DNA of 64,000 nucleotides from an uncultured Phascolarctobacterium sp. (GTDB lineage Bacteria; Bacillota; Negativicutes; Acidaminococcales; Acidaminococcaceae), in NCBI GenBank assembly GCA_947630795.1, contig CANRJC010000003.1:1-64000 (forward strand). Direction: 5' to 3'. Positions within the stretch are counted from its first letter, which is position 1, and each line of letters starts with the position of its first letter. Below, piece by piece: positions 23,974 through 33,020 of this stretch. Position numbers and translations under genes: made by a program. The notes below the pieces were generated by a model. It had not been told where the DNA came from and did not search any database. It saw only the letters and a program-made list of their open reading frames with translations.

Positions 23974-24182
23974 GCTTTTTTCTTTAAGTGCAAGCAAAAA
24001 TCGTCGCCGCCGGCTTCGATCTCGACTTTATAACCCTGATATTCCCCAAAACGCAGACAATTTTCTTTGGCTGCCCCGTTATCTACGAGGATGACATATT
24101 CATCTTCGCCTTTTTGAAGGGCCCGGCGCAGCAAGAGCACCGGTTCGGGGCAGGAGAGGCCCCGGGCGTCTATCTTTTTCAC
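23970..24182 (-). CDS. yedF: YedF-type TusA/SirA-like protein
   Basis: A 70-residue protein of the TusA fold. The signature DARGLSCPEPVL places the reactive Cys at residue 11 with the CPxP motif. The relatives carry sulfur or, in selenium clusters, probably selenium. It starts at GTG overlapping the yedE stop (GTGA). A second Cys-containing stretch, KENCLRFG, is also present. Confidence 0.85.
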   Translation of the reverse strand: MKKIDARGLSCPEPVLLLRRALQKGEDEYVILVDNGAAKENCLRFGEYQGYKVEIEAGGDDFCLHLKKKA

Positions 24183-25258
24183 AGCGATCGATCCTTTCCG
24201 TAAGTGTTGAAGCAGGCGATGGCGAAAGTTATCGCCAGACCTATGAGTACCGCTGCCTTGCCGTTTAAAGTGGGGCCGGCGGCAGAGGCGGCCAAACCGA
24301 AATTATGAGCGCAGGCGGCGCCGACGGCCAAGCCTAAAACAGCGGCGGCGCTGTCGGCTGCTCCTTCCCCGGCCAGCACCAGCTGGCGCAGAGGGCAGCC
24401 GCCCAAGAGCAGGCAGGCAAAGCCGGCCAAGCCGAGGCCCAAAGCATTCCAAAGGGCGTCGTTGTGAGCGATGGGCTGACCTTCAAAGCCCAAGTGAAAG
24501 AAAATTTTGCCGGTGAAGGCGCCCAAGAACAAGTTGCTCAGCAGAGCCCCCAAGAAAATGGCGCAGAATGCTTTCAGCAAACGGCCGTCTTTAAAAAGCA
24601 GCCAGTCTCTGATGCCGCCTACGAAGCAGAGACGGCCCCTCTGTGCCGCTGCCCCGGCCGCAAGACCCAAGGCCAAACTTGCAACGACGGGAGCATGCAG
24701 GGAGCCGGGCCCGTCGGTGCTGAAGCGGATAAAAGCCGGGTGCAGAAAAAGAAGAACCAGCAGGCCCACCTGGACGAGGCTCAGCCAACTTCCCTCCAAA
24801 AAATTTGCTTTATACGCCCGCTGGAGGCTGTAGCCTCTGTTCAAAAAGAAAACGCCGGCCGCGATGCCTAAAGCAAAACCCGCCAAGCCTGCCACGGCGT
24901 TGAGATCGCCGCCTGCCAGCCGCAGCACCATGCGCAGAGGGCAGCCCAAAAACATCAGGCAGCCGATCATGGCCCAAAAGCCCAGCACGAAGCGGGTGAG
25001 AGGAGCGCTGCCTCCTTTGGGCCTGAATTCTCCCCGATAAAGAGCCAGAAGAAAACTGCCTAAGACGATGCCGCACACTTCGGGGCGGATGTAGCTCGTG
25101 GCAGCCGCGCCGTGAAGGCCCAGAGCGCCCACGGTGTCGCGGATGAAGCAGGCCAAACAAAGGCCCATGTTGCTCGGATTGCCCAAAGCGGTCAGGATGC
25201 CGGCCCCTGCGCCCAAGCAACCCGCCGCCAAGGTGAAGGGAAATTTATCTTTGTCCAT
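24179..25258 (-). CDS. yedE: YedE-family selenium/sulfur transporter
   Basis: A 359-residue membrane protein with about ten hydrophobic segments. It shows the YeeE/YedE duplicated Cys motif GCPLR twice (MFLGCPLRMVLR and LLGGCPLRQLVL), plus RGRLCFVGGIRDW. In the company of SelD and YedF it is most likely a selenium-related importer. The ATG at 25258 has AGAGGA upstream. An upstream open stretch is Lys/Arg-rich and probably not translated. Confidence 0.85.
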   Translation of the reverse strand: MDKDKFPFTLAAGCLGAGAGILTALGNPSNMGLCLACFIRDTVGALGLHGAAATSYIRPEVCGIVLGSFLLALYRGEFRPKGGSAPLTRFVLGFWAMIGCLMFLGCPLRMVLRLAGGDLNAVAGLAGFALGIAAGVFFLNRGYSLQRAYKANFLEGSWLSLVQVGLLVLLFLHPAFIRFSTDGPGSLHAPVVASLALGLAAGAAAQRGRLCFVGGIRDWLLFKDGRLLKAFCAIFLGALLSNLFLGAFTGKIFFHLGFEGQPIAHNDALWNALGLGLAGFACLLLGGCPLRQLVLAGEGAADSAAAVLGLAVGAACAHNFGLAASAAGPTLNGKAAVLIGLAITFAIACFNTYGKDRSL

Positions 25259-25334
25259 TGTGCGAGTCCTCTTTCTTTTTTGTTTGTCGTCAAAAAATTT
25301 TTTATCACTCGAAAAAGCGCTGCCTTCTTTTTTC

Positions 25335-25363
25335 ATTATAACAAGTAAAAGCGTTCATCGCAA
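25335..25363 (-). promoter_or_regulatory. Promoter of the yedE-selD operon
   Basis: Minus-strand TTGCGA (25358-25363), 17-bp spacer, TATAAT (25335-25340) with an extended TG (TGTTATAAT). The divergent class-V aminotransferase gene has the same TGTTATAAT at 25391-25399. Confidence 0.65.
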
Positions 25364-25390
25364 TCGGGATGTACGCTCTGCGGGCCGCTG

Positions 25391-25399
25391 TGTTATAAT
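25391..25399 (+). promoter_or_regulatory. Extended -10 promoter of the class-V aminotransferase gene
   Basis: TGTTATAAT with only a poor -35 (GTACGC at 25371-25376). The same nonamer is used by the divergent yedE promoter. Confidence 0.55.
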
Positions 25400-25431
25400 T
25401 TATAGGAAGAAAAAGAAAGAGAGGAAGAGCT

Positions 25432-26583
25432 GTGGCCATCTATTTAGACAACGCCAGCACCACTTTCCCCAAACCGGCCTGCGTGGCCGAAGCGGTCTAT
25501 CGCTATCTCACGGAAGTGGGAGGCAACGGCCAAAGAGGCGATCATGCCGCCGCTTATGCTGCCGATGAGCTCCTCTATGACTTGCGCTGCCGTTTGGCAA
25601 AATTTTTTCACGCGGAAGCTCCTCAGCAGGTCATCTTCACCAAAAACGTGACCGAAGCTTTGAATTTATTTCTCTTCGGCCTTTTAAAGCCGAATGATCA
25701 CGTTTTGCTCTCGCCTTTAGAGCACAATGCGGTGATGAGGCCGCTGGAGCTGCTGCGAATGCGGGGCGTCACTTACAGCTTTTTGCCCTGCGCCCCCGAC
25801 GGTCTTATCTCGCCGGATGGATTGGACGCTCTCGTGCAAGAAAACACGGTGCTCCTTTTGGTCAATCACGCCAGCAATGTGTGCGGGACAGTGCAGCCTT
25901 TAGAAGAACTGGCCGCTTTTTGCCGCCGCCACCGTTTGCTTTTTGCTGTGGACGCCGCTCAAAGCGCCGGCCTCGTGCCCATCGACATGAAAAGATCACA
26001 CTTGGCGGCTCTCGCCTTCACCGGCCACAAAGCTCTCTTGGGGCCCATGGGCACCGGCGGTCTCATCCTAACAGATGAGATCGGCCGCCGTGTGCGGCCT
26101 CTCATCGCCGGCGGCACCGGCAGCAAGAGCCACCTCTACAGCATGCCGGATTTTCTTCCCGATCGTTTGGAGGCGGGGACTCTCAATCTGCCGGGGCTGG
26201 CAGGGCTGTATGCCGCCCTCGGTTGGCTGGAGGAAGCGGGGTTAGACGCGATCAGAGAAAAAGAACTCGCCCTCACTCAACTTTTTTTAGAAGGCTTACG
26301 GCCCTTAGAAGAAGAAAAAAAGCTCGTCATCTTGGGACGAAAAGATCGCAGCAAACGTTTAGGCGTGGTGTCGGTCCGTCTTTTAAAAAAAGATCAAGCT
26401 TTAGTCGCCCAAGCTTTGGCTCAAGACTACGGCATCTATACCCGAGTGGGCCTGCACTGCGCCCCCGCCGCCCACAAAGCTTTGGGCAGTTTTCCCGAAG
26501 GGAGCATCCGTTTTTCTTTCGGTCATTTCAACACGCCGGCCGATGCGGACGCCGCACTGCGGGCTTTGCATGAACTTTGCTGA
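25432..26583 (+). CDS. Cysteine desulfurase / selenocysteine lyase-like aminotransferase class V
   Basis: A 383-residue PLP enzyme. It has YLDNASTTFPKP at the N-terminus, the PLP Lys in FTGHKALLGPMGTGG, and the active-site Cys in GLHCAPAAHKALG near residue 343. It belongs to the group often found beside selD and may deliver selenium or sulfur (from Sec or Cys) to SelD/YedF/DUF3343. GTG start with GAGGAA upstream. It is divergent from the yedE operon and ends in a strong terminator. Whether Se or S is the real substrate cannot be seen. Confidence 0.82.
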   Translation: MAIYLDNASTTFPKPACVAEAVYRYLTEVGGNGQRGDHAAAYAADELLYDLRCRLAKFFHAEAPQQVIFTKNVTEALNLFLFGLLKPNDHVLLSPLEHNAVMRPLELLRMRGVTYSFLPCAPDGLISPDGLDALVQENTVLLLVNHASNVCGTVQPLEELAAFCRRHRLLFAVDAAQSAGLVPIDMKRSHLAALAFTGHKALLGPMGTGGLILTDEIGRRVRPLIAGGTGSKSHLYSMPDFLPDRLEAGTLNLPGLAGLYAALGWLEEAGLDAIREKELALTQLFLEGLRPLEEEKKLVILGRKDRSKRLGVVSVRLLKKDQALVAQALAQDYGIYTRVGLHCAPAAHKALGSFPEGSIRFSFGHFNTPADADAALRALHELC

Positions 26584-26619
26584 AGGGAGCCTCTTTCTTT
26601 TCGACCGAGATAAAAAATC

Positions 26620-26654
26620 AAAACTGCCTCGAGCCCTGCGGCCGAGGCAGTTTT
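26620..26654. terminator. Bidirectional terminator
   Basis: A perfect 12-bp repeat AAAACTGCCTCG/CGAGGCAGTTTT with an 11-nt loop. It ends the aminotransferase gene (+) and the MFS gene (-). Confidence 0.85.
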
Positions 26655-26682
26655 AGCATGCGCGAAAATTTTTCGAAGAAGA

Positions 26683-27897
26683 TCAAAGGTTGCGTATCTT
26701 CAAATGATGGCGGCTCCACACCAAGACGCTGATCAAAGCCAGCACCGCCCCGCTGAAGAAGTAAAGGCTGCGGAGGGGGAGCCAAGTGCCGATCGCTCCG
26801 CCCAAAAGAGGGCCGATCATGGAGCCGAACTGTTGGGCGCTGAACATGTAGCCGAAGCAGCGGCCCCGCTCGAAAGAGGCGGAATTTTGCGCCAGCACTG
26901 CGCTCAAAGAAGGGTTGATGCCGGCGAAGCACATGCCGTAGCAGAAATTGGCGCAGGCAAAAAGCCACAAAGTGTCGGGCAAAGCTACCACACAGGCCAG
27001 CAGGCCGGAGAGAGCGGTGGCCAGACCCAAACTGAGATAAAAGCCCCGCCGCTGACCGAAGCGGCCCCAAAAAGGAGCGGTGAGGGCGCTGGCCAGCCCC
27101 ATCAAAGAGAAAACGGCGCCGGAGAGGAACATGATGTTCTCCGAGCTGTGGTTCAATTCTTCCACATAAAGAGCCAGCACCGGCTGGATGAGCAGGATGA
27201 CCATCTGCACCATGGCCACATAGAGCAGCATCTCTCTCACCAGCGGCCGTTTCAACAGAGGCACGTCGGTGTCGATGCTCTCCTTGTAATTTTTGGAAGG
27301 CTCGTTGGACCTGGCCGGCTGCTTGGGCGGCTCGGGCACGAAGAGGAAGAAGATGAGAGTGATGAGAAAGAGGAGGGAGCCGGCCACGAAGAAAGAAGTC
27401 CTCATCCCCACCAAAGTGGCCAAAGTGCCGCCGATGAGGGGACCGATGATGCTGCCGGTGATGTTGGCCGCCTGCATGATGCCCAAGCTCTGGCCCAATT
27501 TATCCATGGGCACGGTGGAAGTGCAGATAGTGAGGCACACGGACCACAGCCCTGCGGCGAAGCCCTGCAGGGCCCGCACCAAAAACATTTGCAAGGGAGA
27601 GGCCACCAAGCCGCCTAAAAAATAAGAAAGGGCCAGCCCTAAACTGGAGCGGATGGCCATCAGTTTTTTGCCCCGGGTATCGGCCATCTTGCCCCAGACG
27701 GGCGCCATGATGCTGCCGATGAGGAAGGTGACGGAAAAGACCAGGCCGGTCCAAAGCTTTACATCTTCCGCCGCCACTCCCAGCTCCCGCAGCAAATACA
27801 TGGGGAGAAAGGGGATGAGCATGGTGTAGCCGGCGCTCATCATCACCACATTGGCGGTAAGGATGGTCAAAATAACTTTCCAATTTTTGCTGTGCAT
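26683..27897 (-). CDS. MFS multidrug efflux transporter (MdtG/NorA-like)
   Basis: A 404-residue major-facilitator protein with twelve helices. Motif A appears as GKMADTRGKKL (residues near 69-79). The motif C-like region is NITGSIIGPLIGG, and a second motif A-like loop is WGRFGQRRGFYL. It probably exports drugs or toxic compounds by proton antiport. It lies downstream of an ArsR repressor gene on the same strand, about 170 bp away, with a weak terminator between them, so ArsR control is possible. Confidence 0.8.
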   Translation of the reverse strand: MHSKNWKVILTILTANVVMMSAGYTMLIPFLPMYLLRELGVAAEDVKLWTGLVFSVTFLIGSIMAPVWGKMADTRGKKLMAIRSSLGLALSYFLGGLVASPLQMFLVRALQGFAAGLWSVCLTICTSTVPMDKLGQSLGIMQAANITGSIIGPLIGGTLATLVGMRTSFFVAGSLLFLITLIFFLFVPEPPKQPARSNEPSKNYKESIDTDVPLLKRPLVREMLLYVAMVQMVILLIQPVLALYVEELNHSSENIMFLSGAVFSLMGLASALTAPFWGRFGQRRGFYLSLGLATALSGLLACVVALPDTLWLFACANFCYGMCFAGINPSLSAVLAQNSASFERGRCFGYMFSAQQFGSMIGPLLGGAIGTWLPLRSLYFFSGAVLALISVLVWSRHHLKIRNL

Positions 27898-28013
27898 AGC
27901 CCCACGAACTTTCCGAGAGCGAAAAAATTTTCGTTGCTCTTTTTATTTTCTCAGCGACGGTTTGTCAAAAGGTTGCGGCGAAAGTCGAAACGAAAAACGG
28001 CTCTGCCGCCGGG

Positions 28014-28043
28014 AAAAACCGAGGACCGCAGCGAAAGCTGCGG
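28014..28043 (-). terminator. Probable terminator after arsR
   Basis: Stem CCGCAGC (28026-28032)/GCTGCGG (28037-28043) with loop GAAA, followed on the minus strand by TCCTCGGTTTTT. Moderate strength. Confidence 0.5.
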
Positions 28044-28070
28044 CCGAAAAAAAGATATCCGCAAAAACAG

Positions 28071-28349
28071 TCAGAGAGACTTGCTCAAAGGCTTCAGCCA
28101 CTTGCGGGCGGCTTTGATGTTCTCTTTGCTCAAACTGTAGAGCATGTTGCGCCCCTGTTTGCGGCAACTCACCAAGTTGGCCCGGCAGAGGATAGTCATA
28201 TGATAGGAGAGAGTGGACTGGCCGATGCCCGTCTTGCTCTGCAGAGCTCCCGCATGCAGAGGCCCCGCAGCCAAAAGCTCCACGATCTTCAACCTGCTGC
28301 CGTCGCCCAAGGCTTTGAACAGAGCGGCCGCTTCTTCACGCTCGCACAT
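28071..28349 (-). CDS. ArsR-family transcriptional repressor
   Basis: A 92-residue winged-helix repressor with FKALGDGSRLKIVELL and the recognition helix GIGQSTLSYHMTILCRANLV. The classical arsenic motif (ELCVCDL) is replaced by LHAGALQSKTG, so the ligand is not the usual As/Cd site. Cys residues in LCRANLVSCRK could form another site. The internal ATG at 28349 has AAAGGATGA at the right distance, unlike the ATG at 28361. An inverted repeat at its promoter suggests autorepression. Confidence 0.82.
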   Translation of the reverse strand: MCEREEAAALFKALGDGSRLKIVELLAAGPLHAGALQSKTGIGQSTLSYHMTILCRANLVSCRKQGRNMLYSLSKENIKAARKWLKPLSKSL

Positions 28350-28387
28350 AGGGGAAGTCATCCTTTCGCAAGTTCGGTCGTATCGTA

Positions 28388-28417
28388 ATTATAAGGCCGC
28401 TGACCTGTTGCGGTCAA
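28388..28417 (-). promoter_or_regulatory. Promoter and possible operator of arsR
   Basis: Minus-strand TTGACC (28412-28417), 18-bp spacer, TATAAT (28388-28393). The inverted repeat TGACC-N6-GGTCA (28401-28416) overlaps the -35 and spacer, fitting an ArsR operator. The promoter begins only 4 bp past the hisIE stop codon. Confidence 0.65.
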
Positions 28418-28420
28418 GGC

Positions 28421-29083
28421 TCAATACTTGCTGTTGTTTTCTTTCGCCCGGCGGCTGCTCAGCTCGGCCAGCAGGTCGGCGGGGCTGATGTTGTGGTAGG
28501 CCAGCAGCACCAAGCAGTGATACCACAGGTCGCTCATCTCGTACACGACTTCGGAGGGGCTGTTGTTTTTGGAAGCGATGATGGTCTCGGCGCTCTCTTC
28601 GCCCACTTTTTTGAGGATCTTGTCTTGGCCCGCACTGAAAAGATATTTCGTATAACTTTTTTCTCCGCCGTGCTGCCGCTTCCACTGAATGACGCTGTAG
28701 AGATCGGCCAGCACCTGAGGCAGGGCCGTCTCTTGCTGAACGGGGAGATTGGGAAGATGATAGAGGTCGTTGAAGAAACAACTGTATGCCCCGGTATGGC
28801 AGGCCACCCCCTTTTGCTCCACTTGCACCAAGAGAGCGTCGGCGTCGCAGTCGTATTTGATGCTCAAAACTTTTTGAGTGTTGCCGCTGGTGGCGCCTTT
28901 GTTCCACAATTCTTGCCGGCTGCGGCTGAAAAACCAAGTGTAGCCGCTCTCCAAAGTTTTTTGCAAAGATTCTTCGTTCATGTAGGCCAGCATCAGCACC
29001 GCCTTGGTCTTTGCGTCTTGAACTACGGCGGGGAGCAAGCCTTTTTCGTCGAATTTCAACTTACTAAGATCGATATCCATCAT
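28421..29083 (-). CDS. hisIE: Phosphoribosyl-AMP cyclohydrolase / phosphoribosyl-ATP pyrophosphatase
   Basis: A 220-residue fusion doing histidine steps 2 and 3. The HisI half (to about residue 115) has [39 protein letters not shown] (metal site) and [12 protein letters not shown]. The HisE half (from about 120) has [25 protein letters not shown] and [13 protein letters not shown]. The ATG overlaps the hisF stop. It is the last gene of the operon. Confidence 0.95.
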   Translation of the reverse strand: MMDIDLSKLKFDEKGLLPAVVQDAKTKAVLMLAYMNEESLQKTLESGYTWFFSRSRQELWNKGATSGNTQKVLSIKYDCDADALLVQVEQKGVACHTGAYSCFFNDLYHLPNLPVQQETALPQVLADLYSVIQWKRQHGGEKSYTKYLFSAGQDKILKKVGEESAETIIASKNNSPSEVVYEMSDLWYHCLVLLAYHNISPADLLAELSSRRAKENNSKY

Positions 29084-29838
29084 AATCTCACCTCAATGCC
29101 TCTTTGCCGCAGGTATTCTTTCACCTGACGGATGGTAAATGTTTTGTAGTGAAAAACGGAAGCGGCCAGCACCGCATCGGCGCCGCCTTCCTTCAACACA
29201 TCGTAAAAAGAAGCCAAACTGCCGGCCCCGCCGCTGGCGATGATGGGCACATTGACGGAACTGCTCACGGCCTTGGTGAGAGGGATGTCGTAACCGGCCT
29301 GAGTGCCGTCGCTGTCCATGCTGGTGAGCAAGATCTCGCCGGCGCCCAAGGCCGCGGCTTCTTTGGCCCAGGCTAAAGCGTCGATGCCTGTGGGCTTGCG
29401 GCCTCCCTCTACATAAACTTCCCAGCTGCCGGGGCCGCAGCGTTTGGCATCGATGGCCACCACTATGCATTGGCGGCCGAAGAGACGGGCACCCTCGGCG
29501 ATGAGGCGAGGCTCTCTTACGGCGGCGCTGTTCAAAGAGATCTTATCGGCCCCCGCCCGCAAAGCAGCACGAATATCTTCGATGCTGCTCAAGCCGCCGC
29601 CCACGGTGAGGGGCATGAAAACTTCACCGGCGGTGGCTCTTATCACGTCCAGCATGGCTTGCCGTCCTTCGTGAGTGGCGGTGATGTCCAAAAACACCAG
29701 TTCGTCGGCGCCTTCTTTATCGTAGGCGGCCGCTCTTTCCACCGGGTCGCCGGCGTCCCTCAGGCCCACGAAATTGGTGCCCTTCACTACTCGGCCCGCT
29801 TTTACGTCCAAACAGGGGATGATCCTCTTGGTCAACAT
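29080..29838 (-). CDS. hisF: Imidazole glycerol phosphate synthase, cyclase subunit
   Basis: A 252-residue TIM barrel that joins HisH-derived ammonia to PRFAR. It has [18 protein letters not shown] (catalytic Asp11 region), [55 protein letters not shown] (Asp130 region) and [12 protein letters not shown]. It overlaps hisA by 7 nt and hisIE by 4 nt. Confidence 0.96.
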   Translation of the reverse strand: MLTKRIIPCLDVKAGRVVKGTNFVGLRDAGDPVERAAAYDKEGADELVFLDITATHEGRQAMLDVIRATAGEVFMPLTVGGGLSSIEDIRAALRAGADKISLNSAAVREPRLIAEGARLFGRQCIVVAIDAKRCGPGSWEVYVEGGRKPTGIDALAWAKEAAALGAGEILLTSMDSDGTQAGYDIPLTKAVSSSVNVPIIASGGAGSLASFYDVLKEGGADAVLAASVFHYKTFTIRQVKEYLRQRGIEVRL

Positions 29839-30605
29839 GGGCCTTCACCTTTTTCTTCGGAAATTTTTTCTTCGGAATTTTCACCGGCAGCACACAAAGC
29901 CAAAGCAGCTTTAAGATCGACGGCGCCGCTGTATAAAGCTTTGCCGATGATGCAGCCGGCGATAGAGGGGCCATAGGTCAGCAAAGTTTTGATATCTTCC
30001 AAAGAAGCCACGCCGCCGCTGGCGATGACAGGGAGTTTTGAGGCCCGGGCCACGGCGGCAGTGGCTGCGGCATTGACACCGCTGAGGCGGCCGTCGCGGC
30101 TGATATCGGTGTAGATCAAAGCGGCGACTCCAAAAGCGGCCATTTTTTTCGCAAGTTCTGTAGATGACACATCGCTCACTTTTTCCCAACCGGCGATGGC
30201 CACTCGTCCTGCTTTGGCATCGATGCCCACGGCGATACGGCCGGGGTAAAGACGGCAAGCCTCACGAACTAAAGTCGGGTCTTCTACAGCGGCGCTGCCG
30301 ATGATGAGGCGCCGGGCCCCCAAGGCAAAAAGTTTTTCCATGGCCGCAAGGCTGCGGAGGCCCCCGCCTATCTGTACCGGTATATCTACCTGTTCTAAAA
30401 TGCGGCGCAAGACCGGCAGATTGCGGCTCTCACCGGCCAGAGCTCCGTCCAGATCCACCACGTGGAGAAAAGAAGCTCCCATGCTCTGCCATTTCAAGGC
30501 CACTTCCGCCGGGTCGTCAAAGTAGACCGTTTCCCGATCGAAGCGGCCTTCGGTGAGGCGGACGCAGCGGCCCTTGCGGATATCGACGGCTGGATAAATG
30601 ATCAT
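29832..30605 (-). CDS. hisA: ProFAR isomerase
   Basis: A 257-residue TIM barrel for step 4 of histidine synthesis. It has [18 protein letters not shown] (catalytic Asp), [37 protein letters not shown] and [13 protein letters not shown]. The ATG at 30605 overlaps the hisH stop (ATGA). A GTG 9 nt upstream is in frame but coincides with the SD. Confidence 0.95.
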   Translation of the reverse strand: MIIYPAVDIRKGRCVRLTEGRFDRETVYFDDPAEVALKWQSMGASFLHVVDLDGALAGESRNLPVLRRILEQVDIPVQIGGGLRSLAAMEKLFALGARRLIIGSAAVEDPTLVREACRLYPGRIAVGIDAKAGRVAIAGWEKVSDVSSTELAKKMAAFGVAALIYTDISRDGRLSGVNAAATAAVARASKLPVIASGGVASLEDIKTLLTYGPSIAGCIIGKALYSGAVDLKAALALCAAGENSEEKISEEKGEGPC

Positions 30606-31213
30606 GGCTGCCACTCCTTAAAGGCCCGCAACAAGCTCAGGCCCGTGCTGCTCGATTTTTCCGGATGGAACTGAAAGGCTTGGATGCTGCCTCTTCCCAC
30701 GGCGGCGGTGACGGTGCAGCCGTAGTCGCAGGTGGCGGTGATCAGGCTCTTATCTTCCGGTTCGGCATGAAAACTGTGAACGAAATAAACGTAGCTGTCC
30801 TTCGTTGCAGGTAAAAGAGGGGAGGGAGAAGCCGGCTCCAAGCGGTTCCACCCCATGTGGGGGATCTTTTCTTTTGTGGGCAAGAGACGCACCTGCCCTT
30901 TGAACACGCCGAGGCCCGCAACACCCGGGGCTTCCTCGCTGCTTTCGAAGAGGACCTGCATGCCCAGACAGATGCCGAGGAAGGGAGTGCCCTTGGCAAA
31001 GTGGCTGTGCAGGATGGGGATGAGCCCCTCCTCAGTCAAATTGGCCATGCAATCGCCGAAGGCGCCCACGCCCGGCAGTATTATTTTTTTCGCGGCGGCG
31101 ATGAGAGCCGGGTCGCCGGTGACCACCGGTTCTGCTCCCACCTGAGCCAGAGCCTTGGCTACACTGTGGAGATTCCCCATGCCGTAATCGATGACGATGA
31201 TCTCTTCTCGCAC
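30602..31213 (-). CDS. hisH: Imidazole glycerol phosphate synthase, glutamine amidotransferase subunit
   Basis: A 203-residue class I glutaminase. The nucleophile Cys lies in FLGICLGMQVLFE, the His/Glu pair in FQFHPEKS, and the oxyanion region in ILPGVGAFGDCM. It supplies ammonia to HisF. The start codon shares a base with the hisB stop. Confidence 0.95.
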   Translation of the reverse strand: MREEIIVIDYGMGNLHSVAKALAQVGAEPVVTGDPALIAAAKKIILPGVGAFGDCMANLTEEGLIPILHSHFAKGTPFLGICLGMQVLFESSEEAPGVAGLGVFKGQVRLLPTKEKIPHMGWNRLEPASPSPLLPATKDSYVYFVHSFHAEPEDKSLITATCDYGCTVTAAVGRGSIQAFQFHPEKSSSTGLSLLRAFKEWQP

Positions 31214-31818
31214 TAGAGGGCTCCTTTGCTGCTCATGACGCCCTGCACTCGAGGGTCGACGGCCGTTGCTTCGGCCAAGGCCCGAGCGAAAGCTTTGAAG
31301 ATGGCTTCGATGCTGTGGTGAGTGTTGCTGCCGCCGAGCAAACGGATGTGGAGAGTGAGGCCCGCCTCTGTGGCCAAGGCTCGGAAAAATTCTTCCGTCA
31401 TCTCCGCATCGTAAATGCCCAATTGCACTTTGGGTATGTCTGCCTGAAAGACGAGGTAGGGGCGGCCGGAAAGATCCAGCGCCACTTGGGCCAAAGCTTC
31501 ATCCATGGGCAGGAGACAGGAGCCGTAGCGATGCAGGCCGATCTTGTCGCCTATTGCCTGCTTCAGAGCCCGGCCCAGCACAAGACCGCAGTCTTCTACG
31601 GTGTGATGACTGTCTACGTCTAAGTCGCCCACGGCGTTAAGGGTGAGATCGCAGAAACTGTGCTTGGCCAACAGGGTCAGCATGTGATCGAAAAAGCCGA
31701 TGCCGGTGTTGATGTCGGCCAGGCCTTCCCCATCCAAACGCAATTCGCAGGTGACGCCGGTCTCGGCTGTTTGTCTTTGTACGGCGGCACAACGAGGTCG
31801 CTCATCGGTAACGATCAT
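31213..31818 (-). CDS. hisB: Imidazoleglycerol-phosphate dehydratase
   Basis: A 201-residue monofunctional Mn-dependent dehydratase. It has GIGFFDHMLTLLAKHSFCDL, DVDSHHTVEDCGLVLG and LLGGSNTHHSIEAIFKAFAR with the His-rich metal sites. There is no N-terminal phosphatase domain, so it does not supply the histidinol-phosphate phosphatase step. Coupled to hisC and hisH. Confidence 0.95.
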   Translation of the reverse strand: MIVTDERPRCAAVQRQTAETGVTCELRLDGEGLADINTGIGFFDHMLTLLAKHSFCDLTLNAVGDLDVDSHHTVEDCGLVLGRALKQAIGDKIGLHRYGSCLLPMDEALAQVALDLSGRPYLVFQADIPKVQLGIYDAEMTEEFFRALATEAGLTLHIRLLGGSNTHHSIEAIFKAFARALAEATAVDPRVQGVMSSKGAL

Positions 31819-33020
31819 GACAATACCTCCTCACAAAGGTCGGTCAAATGCCGTAAGATATTTTCGTTTTCTTCCGGCAGGCCCACGCTGATGCGAATAG
31901 CGCCGTTCAAAGCAGGGTGATCGCTATAATCGCGCACCAACACGCCGTGCTCTAAAAAATATTTATAGAGCAATTTGCCTGCCGCAGCTTCCGGCCTATT
32001 GACGGCCTGCAGACGATCATAACGGCGGCCGTAGATGCGGGCAAAAGCCGCAACTTGCTGGCCTTTTGGGCAAAAAGTCACGAAGTTGGCAGAAGAAGGC
32101 CACACTTTAAAGCCCAAAGCGGCGATCTTTTCTGCCATTTTGTCTCTTTCGGCTTTGATCTGCGCCACCCGGGGACGATAAAGTTCTTTGTGCTGATAAA
32201 CGGTCAAGGCCACGGAAAGAGTGAAGGCGTTGACGTGATAGGGGAGCAGTGCCTTGCTCAGTCCCCTTATGAGGCCCACGCTGCCCAGGGCATAACCGCA
32301 GCGCAGCCCGGCCAGACCGTAAGCCTTGGAGAAAGTGCGGAACACCATCAAGTTGCTGTATTTGTGAAGGATGCTGAGACAGGAGCCGGCCACCTGCCAC
32401 AATTTTTCCAGCGGGCGGTGATCCTGAGGGTCTACTTCGCTGCTTGAGGCGAATTCCATGTAAGCTTCGTCGGCGATGACGGGGCAGGTCACATTGGCGA
32501 CGATCTTCTCCATCACAGCCAAGCTGTTATAGTTGCCGGTAGGATTGTTGGGATTGCACAAGATCAGCAAAGCCGGCTCTTCTTTGCGGCAAAAAGCTAT
32601 CACTTGCTCTGCGTCGAGATAACCTTCGGGGGTGAGAGCAAAGGGAGCGGGCTGACTGTCGCTGAGGGCGGCATATTCTCCGTACATGGAGAAGGAGGGA
32701 TAGGGGAAGGCCAGTTTTTTGCCCGGCCCCCCGAAAGCATAGCAGGCTCTTTCCAACAGTTCGCTGCTGCCGTTGCCGATGACGACACAGTTGGGGGCCA
32801 CACCGAGATCTGCGGCGATGACCTCGCTCAAAGTTTCTGCTTTGAGGGGAGGATAACGATTAAAGGGAAAAGCGGGAATGGCTTCGGTCACTGCAGCGAC
32901 CACCGCTTCCGGCAGAGGATAGTTGCTCTCGTTGGCGTTGACGATGACGGAAGCGGGAACATGCTCCACCTGATAGTCTTCCAAAGCAGCCAGATTGCGG
33001 CGCAGTTTTATTTCTTCCAT
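31815..33020 (-). CDS. hisC: Histidinol-phosphate aminotransferase
   Basis: A 401-residue PLP class I/II aminotransferase, somewhat longer than the usual 350-370. It has NANESNYPLPEAV, NRYPP, GNGSSELLERACYAF, CNPNNPTGNYNSL, ADEAYMEFA and FRTFSKAYGLAGLRCGYALG with the PLP Lys. The end of hisD overlaps its start by 13 nt. Confidence 0.92.
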   Translation of the reverse strand: MEEIKLRRNLAALEDYQVEHVPASVIVNANESNYPLPEAVVAAVTEAIPAFPFNRYPPLKAETLSEVIAADLGVAPNCVVIGNGSSELLERACYAFGGPGKKLAFPYPSFSMYGEYAALSDSQPAPFALTPEGYLDAEQVIAFCRKEEPALLILCNPNNPTGNYNSLAVMEKIVANVTCPVIADEAYMEFASSSEVDPQDHRPLEKLWQVAGSCLSILHKYSNLMVFRTFSKAYGLAGLRCGYALGSVGLIRGLSKALLPYHVNAFTLSVALTVYQHKELYRPRVAQIKAERDKMAEKIAALGFKVWPSSANFVTFCPKGQQVAAFARIYGRRYDRLQAVNRPEAAAGKLLYKYFLEHGVLVRDYSDHPALNGAIRISVGLPEENENILRHLTDLCEEVLS

